From the NCBI GenBank assembly GCA_947589575.1, contig CANQBM010000011.1, forward strand, positions 1 to 46,612: DNA of 46,612 nt. Direction: 5' to 3'. Source of the stretch: an uncultured Clostridia bacterium (lineage in GTDB: Bacteria; Bacillota; Clostridia; Oscillospirales; Acutalibacteraceae). Below are positions 1-7,947 of this stretch, in pieces. The stretch's first letter is position 1. Every line of letters begins with the position of its first letter. A program made the position numbers and the translations under genes. A model generated the notes under the pieces. The model saw only the letters and a program-made list of their open reading frames with translations, was not told the DNA's origin and searched no databases.

Positions 1-1
1 T

Positions 2-1129
2 GAGGCGCGTCTGGCTATCGCAAATCATCCGCCGACCATTGTAATGATGTGCGGTTTGCAGGGCAGCGGTAAAACGACCCATTCCGCAAAGCTTGCGCTT
101 AAGCTGAAAAAAGAGGGGCACAGACCGTTGCTTGTTGCCTGTGACGTTTATCGTCCGGCGGCTATTAAACAGCTCCAGGTTGTTGGCGAACAGGTAGAAG
201 TTCCCGTTTTTGAAATGGGAACGGAAAATCCCGTTAAGATAGCTGAAGAGGCAATTAAATTTGCCCGGGATCACGGAAACGATTATGTTTTCCTTGATAC
301 AGCGGGAAGACTCCACGTTGACGAGACTCTTATGGAAGAGCTTAGAAATATCCGCTCCACAGTTCATCCGCACGAAATACTGCTTGTTATTGATGCGATG
401 ACAGGTCAGGACGCGGTAAATGTTGCAAAGAGCTTTAACGAAACACTCGGAATTGACGGCGTTATTCTTACAAAGCTTGACGGTGATACACGAGGCGGCG
501 CTGCTCTCTCGGTAAGAGCGGTCACAGGCAAGCCGATTAAGTTTGTCGGCACAGGTGAAAAGCTTGACAATCTTGAGACATTTCACCCTTCACGTATGGC
601 GTCCCGTATTCTTGGTATGGGTGATGTTCTATCCTTTATTGAAAGGGCGGAGCAGACGCTTGATGAAAAAAAAGCTGCCGAGCTTGAAAAAAAGCTTGCT
701 AAGAATAAATTTGACCTTAATGATTTGCTCGACCAGTTTGCTCAGATTGAACGGATGGGGAGCATTAAGGACACAATTAAGATGATTCCCGGTATAGGAA
801 GTAAAATCAAAGACGAAGATATTGACGAGGGCGCTTTTACCAGATTTAAGGCAATCATCTATTCGATGACGAAACAGGAAAGGGAACATCCGGATATTAT
901 AAATCCGTCACGCAAGCGCAGAATTGCGGCAGGCTGCGGAATGCAGGTTGAGGATGTTAATAAACTGCTTGCACAGTTTAAGCAGATGCAGAAGATGATG
1001 AAACAATTCGGCGGCAAGGGCGCGCCGAGAATGAGCAAAAAGATGCGCCGTATGATGCAGGCAAATCCTGAAATGGCGGAAAAAATGATGGGCAAAATGG
1101 GCTCTGGTTCAAATCCTTTTGGATTTTAA
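2..1129 (+). CDS. ffh: Signal recognition particle GTPase Ffh (5' end missing)
   Basis: Ffh binds SRP RNA and signal peptides and uses GTP to deliver ribosome-nascent chains to FtsY at the membrane. The window opens inside the gene; the frame is open from base 2, giving 375 residues. Families of about 450 residues imply that the N domain is cut off. Visible motifs are the P-loop GLQGSGKT at fragment residues 18-25, DTAGR, and the TKLD guanine-specificity motif. The C-terminal M domain has [12 protein letters not shown], the SRP-RNA-binding signature, and then methionine-rich helices ([19 protein letters not shown]) forming the signal-peptide groove. rpsP follows 69 bases downstream, the usual Firmicutes arrangement. 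Identification is near certain. Confidence 0.97.
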   Translation, partial: EARLAIANHPPTIVMMCGLQGSGKTTHSAKLALKLKKEGHRPLLVACDVYRPAAIKQLQVVGEQVEVPVFEMGTENPVKIAEEAIKFARDHGNDYVFLDTAGRLHVDETLMEELRNIRSTVHPHEILLVIDAMTGQDAVNVAKSFNETLGIDGVILTKLDGDTRGGAALSVRAVTGKPIKFVGTGEKLDNLETFHPSRMASRILGMGDVLSFIERAEQTLDEKKAAELEKKLAKNKFDLNDLLDQFAQIERMGSIKDTIKMIPGIGSKIKDEDIDEGAFTRFKAIIYSMTKQEREHPDIINPSRKRRIAAGCGMQVEDVNKLLAQFKQMQKMMKQFGGKGAPRMSKKMRRMMQANPEMAEKMMGKMGSGSNPFGF

Positions 1130-1198
1130 ATACAGTATTTAAACCTTTTGGTTTTAAAATAATATTATTTTATTATATTTTTTTGGAGGTAATTAAAA

Positions 1199-1441
1199 AT
1201 GGCAGTAAAAATCAGACTTCGTCGTATGGGCGCAAAGAAAGCGCCGTTCTATCGCGTAGTTGTAGCAGATTCAAGATATCCGCGTGACGGACGTTTTATT
1301 GAGGAAATCGGCACTTACAACACAATGGTTGAGCCTGCTGAGGTTAAGATTGACGCCGAAAAGGCTAAGAAGTGGATTGCTAACGGTGCACAGCCTACGG
1401 ATACGGTTAAGAGCATTCTCAAAAAAGAAGGCATCCTTTAA
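1199..1441 (+). CDS. rpsP: 30S ribosomal protein S16
   Basis: S16 is a small-subunit protein needed for assembly of the 16S rRNA 5' domain. The 80-residue product has the standard family length and opening ([19 protein letters not shown]), with the conserved stretch [17 protein letters not shown]. The start is set by a strong GGAGGT at 1185-1190, eight bases ahead of the ATG. It lies between ffh and khpA. No separate promoter is obvious in the AT-rich 69-base gap, so it is probably cotranscribed with ffh. Confidence 0.98.
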   Translation: MAVKIRLRRMGAKKAPFYRVVVADSRYPRDGRFIEEIGTYNTMVEPAEVKIDAEKAKKWIANGAQPTDTVKSILKKEGIL

Positions 1442-1486
1442 TCTTTGATTTTAACTGAATACAAAGTTTAACAGGAGGTGTTTTCT

Positions 1487-1720
1487 TTGAAAGATTTGTT
1501 AATTTCCATCACTAAGGGGTTAGTAAATAATCCAAATGAGGTTTCTGTTGATGTTAGCGAACCTGACGAAGAGGGCGTAAGTGTTTATCATCTTCACGTT
1601 GCTGAGGAAGATATGGGCAGAGTTATCGGAAAACAGGGAAGAATTGCTAAGGCAATCCGTGTTGTTATGCGTGCCGCGGCAACAAGAAACGACGCTAAAA
1701 TTTCAGTAGAAATTGATTAA
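1487..1720 (+). CDS. khpA: KH-domain RNA-binding protein KhpA (YlqC)
   Basis: KhpA is a small single-KH-domain RNA-binding protein that, in studied Firmicutes, pairs with KhpB/EloR and affects cell elongation and small-RNA biology. The 77-residue product carries the KH GxxG loop inside GRVIGKQGRIAKAIR. I choose the TTG at 1487 because AGGAGGTG (1473-1480) sits six bases ahead. The in-frame GTG at 1478 lies inside that ribosome binding site and would be untranslatable with it. Position after rpsP and before rimM matches the conserved order. A hairpin terminator follows the stop directly. Confidence 0.93.
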   Translation: MKDLLISITKGLVNNPNEVSVDVSEPDEEGVSVYHLHVAEEDMGRVIGKQGRIAKAIRVVMRAAATRNDAKISVEID

Positions 1721-1721
1721 T

Positions 1722-1757
1722 AAAAAAGACCGTGCTTTTAAAAGTACGGTCTTTTTT
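1722..1757 (+). terminator. Rho-independent terminator after khpA
   Basis: A hairpin with arms AGACCGTGC and GTACGGTCT (one G-T pair) around TTTTAAAA is flanked by an A run and followed by TTTTTT. It ends the ffh-rpsP-khpA transcript. Confidence 0.88.
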
Positions 1758-1784
1758 GTAAAGCTTTTTTATGTGTTTATACTA

Positions 1785-1813
1785 TTGATAAAGCAATTAA
1801 AAAAATATATAAT
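1785..1813 (+). promoter_or_regulatory. SigA-type promoter for rimM-trmD
   Basis: TTGATA at 1785-1790 and TATAAT at 1808-1813 are separated by 17 bases. The element lies just after the khpA terminator and 27 bases ahead of rimM, so rimM-trmD form their own transcription unit. Confidence 0.75.
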
Positions 1814-1840
1814 ACATGTATGATATACGCAGGTGATTGA

Positions 1841-2350
1841 ATGAAACAGTATTTGGAAGTCGGTAAACTCAATAATACCCACGGTATCAAGGGCGAGTTT
1901 AAGCTCACACTTTGGTGCGATGATATTGATTATCTTAAACAGTTTGATGTTTTATATCTTGATGATAAAGGGGAAAAACCTCTTAAAGTCATTTCTGTAA
2001 GACCTCAGAAGAATATGGCTGTTATTAAGTTTGAGGGCATTGATACTATTGAAAAGGCGGAGCAATTAAAGGGCAGTATACTCTACGGCAACCGCGATGA
2101 CGCAAAGATTGATGATAATGCAAATTACATTGCAGACCTTATAGGATGTTATGTTGTTGATACAGATACAGAGGAAGAATACGGCAGAGTCGTGGATGTT
2201 CTTAACTATGGCTCATGTGATATTTATGATATTGAATCACAGGGAAAGCACACGCTTATTCCCGCAATTCCCGATGTTGTAAAGGAAATTAATACTGAAT
2301 ATCAGGTTATCAGAATAAAGAAAATGAAAGGGCTTTTTGATGAGAATTGA
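1841..2350 (+). CDS. rimM: Ribosome maturation factor RimM
   Basis: RimM binds S19 and helps mature the 30S head. The 169-residue protein has the typical N-terminal beta-barrel with [10 protein letters not shown] (residues 11-20) and a C-terminal PRC-barrel half including DLIGCYVVD and the conserved [11 protein letters not shown] near the end. The ATG follows an AGGTGA ribosome binding site. It overlaps the start of trmD by 11 bases in another frame, a coupling often seen for this pair. Length and motifs are normal. Confidence 0.96.
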   Translation: MKQYLEVGKLNNTHGIKGEFKLTLWCDDIDYLKQFDVLYLDDKGEKPLKVISVRPQKNMAVIKFEGIDTIEKAEQLKGSILYGNRDDAKIDDNANYIADLIGCYVVDTDTEEEYGRVVDVLNYGSCDIYDIESQGKHTLIPAIPDVVKEINTEYQVIRIKKMKGLFDEN

Positions 2351-3071
2351 TATTTTGACGTTATTCCCGGAAATGTGTAATACTGTAATGAGCGAGTCAA
2401 TTATCGGCAGGGCAAGGCAGGCGGGGAAGGTTGAAATAAACTGTATAGACATCCGTGATTATACGCTTGACAAGCACAGACGTGTTGACGATAAGCCGTA
2501 CGGAGGCGGAATGGGTATGATTATGGCACCTCAGCCGATTTACGACTGCTATTTGGATCTGTGTGATAAAATAGGTTCAAAACCGCATTTGATTTATCTT
2601 ACACCTCAGGGTAAAACACTGACACAGCAGAGAGTCAAGGAGCTTGCGCGGCTTGAAAATATTGCGCTTCTCTGCGGTCATTACGAAGGTATAGACGAGA
2701 GGGTAATAGACGCGCTTGAGCCCGAAGAAATATCTATAGGAGATTATGTTCTTACAGGCGGAGAACTGCCTGCATTAATTGTTGCGGACGCTGTGTCAAG
2801 AATGCTGCCGGGAGTCCTAAGCGGTGATGAATGTTTTGAGGAAGAGAGTCATTTCAGCTCGCTTTTAGAATATCCGCAGTATACGCACCCTGCCGAATGG
2901 CAAGGTAGAGAGGTGCCCGATATTCTGCTTTCGGGGCATCATGCAAACGTAGATAAATGGAGACGTGAGCAGTCGCTTAAAAGGACTCTTGAACGCCGTC
3001 CAGATATGCTTGATAATGCAGAGCTTTCCAAAGAGGATAAAGCATTTTTGTCGAATCTTAAAAGAGATTAA
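2340..3071 (+). CDS. trmD: tRNA (guanine-N1)-methyltransferase TrmD
   Basis: TrmD methylates G37 at N1 in tRNAs, preventing +1 frameshifting; it is a SPOUT-class knotted homodimer. The 243-residue product shows [12 protein letters not shown] at the start, [11 protein letters not shown] (residues 50-60), [10 protein letters not shown] (112-121) and GDYVLTGGE (134-142), the knot and SAM-binding motifs. An in-frame TTG at 2337 precedes the ATG at 2340; the ATG gives the canonical N-terminus. It overlaps the rimM end by 11 bases. The gene usually next in this order, rplS, is not here; the HPr gene with its own promoter follows. Confidence 0.97.
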   Translation: MRIDILTLFPEMCNTVMSESIIGRARQAGKVEINCIDIRDYTLDKHRRVDDKPYGGGMGMIMAPQPIYDCYLDLCDKIGSKPHLIYLTPQGKTLTQQRVKELARLENIALLCGHYEGIDERVIDALEPEEISIGDYVLTGGELPALIVADAVSRMLPGVLSGDECFEEESHFSSLLEYPQYTHPAEWQGREVPDILLSGHHANVDKWRREQSLKRTLERRPDMLDNAELSKEDKAFLSNLKRD

Positions 3072-3152
3072 AAAATTATGTGAAAATTGCACAAATAACA
3101 ATCATTTAATTTGTTTGAAATTAACAAGTCAAACGAACTTCATCATAACTTA

Positions 3153-3180
3153 TTGACCGAAATTAATTTGGTGATATAAT
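3153..3180 (+). promoter_or_regulatory. SigA-type promoter for the HPr gene
   Basis: TTGACC (3153-3158), a 16-base spacer, then a perfect TATAAT (3175-3180). It lies in the 180-base gap after trmD and about 70 bases ahead of the HPr start; the remainder of this gap is AT-rich with no other recognisable element. Confidence 0.8.
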
Positions 3181-3251
3181 ATGGAAAGAAGAATGAAATA
3201 AGTTCAATTTATACAATATATTGTATATTCAAGGAATGAGAGGTTATTATT

Positions 3252-3515
3252 ATGTTTGTTAAAGATGTAAAGGTTGAAAATCAAGTTGGTCTTCACGCAC
3301 GTCCTGCAACTTTCTTTATCCAAAAGGCTAATGAGTTTAAATCATCAATCTGGGTTGAGAAAGAAGAGAGAAGAGTAAATGCTAAGAGCCTTTTAGGTGT
3401 TCTTTCACTCGGCATTATGGGCGGAACAGATATTCGTATCATTGCCGATGGTTCAGATGAAGAGGACGCTGTTGAAGGTCTTGTTGCTTTGGTAAAAAGC
3501 GGCTTTACTGAGTAA
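3252..3515 (+). CDS. ptsH: Phosphocarrier protein HPr
   Basis: HPr relays phosphate from PEP-loaded enzyme I to sugar-specific PTS enzymes II, and in Firmicutes its Ser46-phosphorylated form is a corepressor with CcpA. The 87-residue protein carries the catalytic His15 in GLHARPA and Ser46 in NAKSLLG, so both phosphorylation sites are present. His15 separates it from Crh, which lacks that histidine. GAGAGG stands about eight bases ahead of the ATG. It is monocistronic, with its own promoter and a terminator; enzyme I is not in this window. Confidence 0.93.
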   Translation: MFVKDVKVENQVGLHARPATFFIQKANEFKSSIWVEKEERRVNAKSLLGVLSLGIMGGTDIRIIADGSDEEDAVEGLVALVKSGFTE

Positions 3516-3542
3516 TTTTATATTTTAATTTATAAAATTTAC

Positions 3543-3578
3543 AAAGCACAGTATTTTGCTGTGCTTTATTTATTTTTT
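3543..3578 (+). terminator. Rho-independent terminator after ptsH
   Basis: Perfect 9-bp arms AAAGCACAG (3543-3551) and CTGTGCTTT (3559-3567) around a seven-base loop, followed by a T-rich stretch. Confidence 0.85.
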
Positions 3579-3644
3579 CATTAAAATGTGTTAAAATAAT
3601 TTCACGTGCTTTAATGCGGTAATTTTAATGAAGGGAGTGATACC

Positions 3645-5465
3645 GTGACCGAAAAAGAGCTTAGAAAAAAGGCTATGTCTTTACCGCTTCAACCGGGCGT
3701 TTATATAATGAAAAATAAAAATAAAAAAATCATATATATCGGCAAGGCAAAAAAGCTTAAAAACCGTGTGTCATCGTATTTCGGTTCACATTCAAATCAT
3801 TCTCTTAAGGTTATCAGAATGGTTGAAAACGTTGATGATTTCGACTACATTCTTTGTGACAGTGAGTTTGAGGCGCTTGTTCTTGAGTGTTCACTTATAA
3901 AACAACACCAGCCAAAGTATAATATCCTTTTAAAAGACGATAAGGGTTATAATTATATTAAAATAACCAAAGAGGAATTTCCCCGTATTCGTGAATGCAA
4001 GCGTATAGACGATGACAATGCAACATATATCGGTCCGTACACCTCAAATTTTTCCGTAAAGCAGGCTGTTGAGGAAACGCTCAAAATATTTAAACTTCCC
4101 CGTTGCAATAAAAAATTTCCCAGAGATTACGGCAAGAGCAGACCGTGCCTTAACGGATTTATGAATCTCTGCTCGGCGCCCTGTGCCGCACGTATAAAGC
4201 AAGAGGAATATGCCCATAATGTAGAGGATGCCATTTCCTTTTTAAAGGGTGGGAGTGTTAAAGCGGTCCGTGAAATGCAGGCGCAGATGCTTGAGCTTTC
4301 TGAAAATCTGCAGTTTGAGGAGGCGGCAAAGCTGCGTGACAGAATTAAGGCAATTAAAAATCTTGAGGAAAAGCAGAAGGTGGTTTCCATCAATGTGCCT
4401 GAGGAGGACGTTTTTGCCTTAGTTAATTCAAATAAAAAGGCATGTTTTGAGGTTATACGGTTTGAGCACGGCAAGCTGACAGATACAGAATACTGGCTGA
4501 TTGAGTCTGTTGACGATTTGCCTCAGGCGCGCTTTGAGCTTATTGAGCGTTATTATTCAATGCGCGAGCGTATTCCGTCGCGTATTGCGGTTGACGGTGA
4601 AATCGCAGACGAGGATCTTCTTAAGGAATTTCTTGAAAGCAGGAGAGGCAAAAAAGTTGAATTTATACATCCTCAAAAGGGTGAGCACCTTTCTATCGTA
4701 AATATGTGCATCAGCAATGCCAACGAGCATCTTGCCCAGCAGCAGGGCAGGCTCGGCAGAGAACTTGCGGCTCTTGAGGAGCTCAGGGATTTGCTCGGTC
4801 TTGATAAGCTCCCTGAATACATTGAATCATATGATATTTCACATACTTTCGGCGCGGACAATGTTGCAGGTATGGTGGTATTTCACAACGGTAGACCGAT
4901 GAAAAGCGCGTATAAGCGTTTTTCAATAAAAGGTTTTGACGGACAGAATGATGTAGGCTCTATGCGGGAGGTAATGGAAAGACGTTTTAATCATTACTAT
5001 AATGATGAAGAGGACAGTACATTTAAAATTCTTCCCGATTTGATTCTTCTTGACGGCGGGGAGCCTCAGGTAAACGCCGTTTTGCCTGTAATAAAATCCA
5101 TGGGGCTTGATATTCCTGTTTTCGGTATGGTTAAGGACAATAAGCACAGAACAAGAGCGATTGCTCTCAGCGGCGGTGAAATTGAAATAAATTCTCACAG
5201 GCAGGTATTTACGCTTGTGTCCTCAATACAGGAGGAGGTACACCGCTTTGCAATAACGTATCACCATAAAAAGCACAAAAAAAGCGCCCTTTCCACATCG
5301 CTTACAAGGATTGAGGGCATAGGGGACGCAAAGGCAAAGGCGCTTTTGAAGCATTTTAAAACTGTTACCGCTATAAAAAATGCAGAGCTTGAACAGCTGA
5401 AAAAAGTACCTGGTATAAGTGAAAAAAATGCTCGGCAGGTGTTTAATTTTTATCATAATTTGTAA
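3645..5465 (+). CDS. uvrC: Excinuclease ABC subunit C
   Basis: UvrC makes both incisions in nucleotide excision repair after UvrA/UvrB mark the lesion. The 606-residue protein contains, in order, a GIY-YIG nuclease domain (QPGVYIMKN and IIYIGKAK, residues 16-95), four cysteines at 154, 168, 176 and 180 in the spacing of the UvrC iron-sulfur ligands, a UVR motif that contacts UvrB (about 210-235), an RNase H-like endonuclease domain (YDISHTFGADNVAGMVV), and a C-terminal helix-hairpin-helix pair (IEGIGDAKAKALL, KVPGISEKNA). The start is GTG at 3645, ten bases after GGGAGTGA. It stands alone between a terminator and the rsmD promoter. Confidence 0.97.
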   Translation: MTEKELRKKAMSLPLQPGVYIMKNKNKKIIYIGKAKKLKNRVSSYFGSHSNHSLKVIRMVENVDDFDYILCDSEFEALVLECSLIKQHQPKYNILLKDDKGYNYIKITKEEFPRIRECKRIDDDNATYIGPYTSNFSVKQAVEETLKIFKLPRCNKKFPRDYGKSRPCLNGFMNLCSAPCAARIKQEEYAHNVEDAISFLKGGSVKAVREMQAQMLELSENLQFEEAAKLRDRIKAIKNLEEKQKVVSINVPEEDVFALVNSNKKACFEVIRFEHGKLTDTEYWLIESVDDLPQARFELIERYYSMRERIPSRIAVDGEIADEDLLKEFLESRRGKKVEFIHPQKGEHLSIVNMCISNANEHLAQQQGRLGRELAALEELRDLLGLDKLPEYIESYDISHTFGADNVAGMVVFHNGRPMKSAYKRFSIKGFDGQNDVGSMREVMERRFNHYYNDEEDSTFKILPDLILLDGGEPQVNAVLPVIKSMGLDIPVFGMVKDNKHRTRAIALSGGEIEINSHRQVFTLVSSIQEEVHRFAITYHHKKHKKSALSTSLTRIEGIGDAKAKALLKHFKTVTAIKNAELEQLKKVPGISEKNARQVFNFYHNL

Positions 5466-5482
5466 AAATAATATTAATCATC

Positions 5483-5511
5483 TTGACTAATAAAAGTCTA
5501 ATTTGTATAAT
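5483..5511 (+). promoter_or_regulatory. SigA-type promoter for rsmD-coaD operon
   Basis: TTGACT (5483-5488), 17-base spacer, TATAAT (5506-5511), about 70 bases ahead of rsmD. Confidence 0.8.
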
Positions 5512-5582
5512 AGTTTAATAGTAACAGTTGGATTATCTCTTTTTTATTAGAGTAGTACGACGATTTACAGGGAAGAGCATAA

Positions 5583-6122
5583 ATGATGCGTGTTATTACA
5601 GGCGTTGCCAGAGGCAGGAGGCTTGAAACTCTGCCTGGTGAGGATGTCACAAGACCTACAACTGAATCCGTTAAAGAGGCTTTATTTTCAATGATTCAGT
5701 TTGAAATTGAAAATAAAAAAGTTCTTGACCTTTTTGCAGGTTCAGGTCAGCTCGGGATTGAGGCGTTGTCGCGCGGAGCAAGGCATTGTACGTTTGTTGA
5801 GAATAACAGGCAGGCGATTAAGGTAGTGGAAGATAATCTTTTACATTGCAGGCTTGATAATAATGCAAAGCTTGTTTTCAGCGACGCCTTATCCTTTTTA
5901 TTGAGGAAGGATAATTTTGATATTGCTTTTCTTGACCCGCCGTATAATCAGAGAATGATAGAAAAATGCCTTCCGCTGCTGTTGCCTATGATGTCAGGCG
6001 CAGGGATAGTCGTTTGTGAAACTTCCGCCGGCGAAAAGCTTCCTGAAATTATTGACGGCTGGAGAGCGGACAGAATCAGAAAATACGGCAAAACAAAGCT
6101 TACTCTTTACCGAAAGGAATAA
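5583..6122 (+). CDS. rsmD: 16S rRNA (guanine966-N2)-methyltransferase RsmD
   Basis: RsmD methylates G966 of 16S rRNA in the assembled 30S subunit. The 179-residue protein has the SAM-binding motif DLFAGSGQLGIEAL (residue 49 onward), the family motif RPTTESVKEALFSM near the N-terminus, and the catalytic DPPY (118-121). Two ATGs in tandem (5583, 5586) follow AGGGAAGAG; either could be used. It overlaps or abuts coaD, and the rsmD-coaD pair is widely conserved in Firmicutes. Confidence 0.94.
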   Translation: MMRVITGVARGRRLETLPGEDVTRPTTESVKEALFSMIQFEIENKKVLDLFAGSGQLGIEALSRGARHCTFVENNRQAIKVVEDNLLHCRLDNNAKLVFSDALSFLLRKDNFDIAFLDPPYNQRMIEKCLPLLLPMMSGAGIVVCETSAGEKLPEIIDGWRADRIRKYGKTKLTLYRKE

Positions 6123-6127
6123 TGCTT

Positions 6128-6610
6128 ATGAAGATTGCTGTTTGTCCCGGCAGTTTTGATCCTGTAACGCTGGGACATCTTGATATTATTGAACGTGCGG
6201 CAGAACTTTTTGACAAAGTTATTGTTCTTGTTATGAACAACAGCACAAAAAAGTCTGCTTTTACGGTTGAAGAAAGAATAGCGCTTTTAAAAAAGTGTGT
6301 TCATAATGCGGGAATTGAAATTGATACATACAACGGTCTTTTGGTCGACTATGCAAAAGACAAGAAAGCCGTTGCAATCGTTAAGGGGCTTCGCGCCGTG
6401 TCTGATTTTGATTATGAATTTCAGCAGGCGCTTATAAATAAAAGTCTGTATTCACGGATTGAAACCGTATTCCTTGCCGCTAAGGGCGAGAATATGTTTC
6501 TTTCCTCAAGTATGGTGAAAGAGGTTTGCAGCCTCGGTGGCGACATTTCACCATATGTTCCCCGGAAAATAGTAAATGACATTAATTTAAGATGTAAAGG
6601 AGAAAAATAA
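6128..6610 (+). CDS. coaD: Phosphopantetheine adenylyltransferase
   Basis: CoaD transfers AMP from ATP to 4'-phosphopantetheine, giving dephospho-CoA, the penultimate step of CoA synthesis. The 160-residue product starts MKIAVCPGSFDPVTLGH; the TLGH element (14-17) is the nucleotidyltransferase HxGH-type motif, and SSSMVKE near the C-terminus matches the ISSTxxR-type loop. An ATG at 6122 is also in frame, but the AAAGGA at 6113-6118 is better spaced from 6128, which also gives the canonical N-terminus. The upstream rsmD stop ends five bases before this start. Confidence 0.95.
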   Translation: MKIAVCPGSFDPVTLGHLDIIERAAELFDKVIVLVMNNSTKKSAFTVEERIALLKKCVHNAGIEIDTYNGLLVDYAKDKKAVAIVKGLRAVSDFDYEFQQALINKSLYSRIETVFLAAKGENMFLSSSMVKEVCSLGGDISPYVPRKIVNDINLRCKGEK

Positions 6611-6611
6611 A

Positions 6612-7175
6612 ATGACTAATACCGATATTTTGCTTGAAGATTTAGAGGATGTGCTTGATGACGCTACCTCCATTCCGCTCAGTAAAAAGTATGCTGTAGA
6701 CGTTGATAAGATTAAAACTATCATTGAGGATATTCGCTTGAACACTCCTCAGGAAACAAAGCAGGCAAAGGCTATTGTTGACTCAAGAAACAATATACTT
6801 GAGGAGGCAAATAAGCAGGCCGCTGATATTATCGCAAAGGCTCAGGAGCAGGCAAGGGAGCTTGTCGCAAGAGACCAGATTACACAGACAGCGCAGGCTG
6901 AAGCTGCTGATATTATTGCAAAGGCTAAGGAGCAGGGAGATTCTTATATTACCGACGCTCAAAACCAGGCATCGGAAATTCTCGGCAATGCAACAAACCA
7001 GGCAAATGAAATGGTAACTACTGCCCAAAATAAGTCACGCGAGATGCTTACGGCAGTTAATAACTATGCGGATGATACTCTCCTTGCAATTGATGATTCA
7101 CTTTATAAAGCACTTTCAGACGTAAGACGTATCCGTCAAGGAATAATGAACAGCCAGAATAAAAATAAAAACTAA
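6612..7175 (+). CDS. Alanine/glutamine-rich coiled-coil protein of unknown role
   Basis: This 187-residue protein has no signal peptide or membrane segment. Residues 45-150 are an almost continuous amphipathic coiled coil rich in Ala, Gln and Glu, with a repeated unit: AADIIAKAQEQ recurs as AADIIAKAKEQ 28 residues later, four heptads on. The look is that of ATPase stalk subunits (F-type b, V-type H/E) or DivIVA-like proteins, but I see no motif that fixes a function. It starts one base after coaD stops, behind AAGGAG, so it is cotranscribed with rsmD-coaD. Comparable coiled-coil genes occur beside coaD in related bacteria; a structural or division role is only a guess. Confidence 0.75.
   Translation: MTNTDILLEDLEDVLDDATSIPLSKKYAVDVDKIKTIIEDIRLNTPQETKQAKAIVDSRNNILEEANKQAADIIAKAQEQARELVARDQITQTAQAEAADIIAKAKEQGDSYITDAQNQASEILGNATNQANEMVTTAQNKSREMLTAVNNYADDTLLAIDDSLYKALSDVRRIRQGIMNSQNKNKN
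6820..6940 (+). repeat. 84-base-period direct repeat inside the coiled-coil gene
   Basis: The stretch encoding AADIIAKAQEQ (from about 6820) recurs 84 bases downstream (from about 6904) with only a few substitutions, encoding AADIIAKAKEQ. It looks like an internal duplication of four heptads. Confidence 0.6.
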
Positions 7176-7181
7176 TTAGTT

Positions 7182-7206
7182 AAGGCACTCTTTGAGTGCC
7201 TTTAAT
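7182..7206 (+). terminator. Terminator-like hairpin after the rsmD-coaD operon
   Basis: Perfect 9-bp arms AAGGCACTC and GAGTGCCTT around TTT. The following T tract is short (TTTAATATT), so read-through into the next gene is possible; no clear promoter is seen between them. Confidence 0.65.
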
Positions 7207-7226
7207 ATTATACACGGAGAATAAAT

Positions 7227-7877
7227 ATGGCGTCTTGGGCAATACATTTCAGGATAGCGGATTGGTTCCTTGAGAAAATACCTAATCTTAATAAAAAGTA
7301 TTTTATAATCGGTAATATTGCTCCCGACTGCGGTGTGCCGTATAATGATAAAAGAGGATACAATCCGCCGAGTGAAATAACCCATTATGCTTATGACGGC
7401 GACAAGGGAAAATGTGATTACTCATTAATATATAATGAGTTTATAAAGAATGAAACAGATATTAACAAAAAATCTTTTTATATCGGATATTTTGTTCATC
7501 TTATGACAGACTCTGCTTTTGTAAATGATTTCACATACAGTATTGAGGAAAAGTACGGTCACTTTGAAACTGACAGGGAATTATCAAAAGCGGTAAAGAG
7601 AGAATGGTATAATCTTGATTTTCTCTACTTTAAAAATAATACGTCAAAATCTTTTGAACTTTTTAAAACCTATAGGGGTTTTAATGAGCCGTATCCTGAT
7701 TTTTATAAAAACAACGAAATTGCAAATCGAATGGAATATATAGTTTCATTTTACGGCTCAAATGAGCCTGAGGAAATGACCTATAAATATACTCCGCCCG
7801 AAGTCCTGGAAAATTTCGTTTCAAAAATGCCTCAAAATATTTATGACGAGCTTATAAAGAGAAAAGTAAAATTATAA
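7227..7877 (+). CDS. Zinc-dependent phospholipase C-like protein
   Basis: The 216-residue product resembles the zinc-dependent phospholipase C/S1-P1 nuclease fold. Candidate zinc ligands appear in family order: His7 in WAIHFRIAD, Asp34 in GNIAPD, His53 in ITHY, and His91 and Asp95 in GYFVHLMTD. There is no signal peptide, so it is probably cytoplasmic; many such clostridial proteins are annotated only by this domain and the substrate is unknown. GGAG precedes the ATG. It follows the coaD operon hairpin and converges on the sugar symporter, with a shared terminator palindrome between. Confidence 0.75.
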   Translation: MASWAIHFRIADWFLEKIPNLNKKYFIIGNIAPDCGVPYNDKRGYNPPSEITHYAYDGDKGKCDYSLIYNEFIKNETDINKKSFYIGYFVHLMTDSAFVNDFTYSIEEKYGHFETDRELSKAVKREWYNLDFLYFKNNTSKSFELFKTYRGFNEPYPDFYKNNEIANRMEYIVSFYGSNEPEEMTYKYTPPEVLENFVSKMPQNIYDELIKRKVKL

Positions 7878-7886
7878 AAATTTAGT

Positions 7887-7922
7887 AAAAACCTGAGTGA
7901 ATGATCATTCACTCAGGTTTTT
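7887..7922. terminator. Bidirectional terminator, perfect 36-bp palindrome
   Basis: A perfect inverted repeat centred on TGATCA (7902-7907), with AAAAA at the left end and TTTTT at the right. It lies between two convergent genes and can end transcripts from both sides. Confidence 0.9.
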
Positions 7923-7947
7923 TGTTTATGCATTTTTTACATTATAC

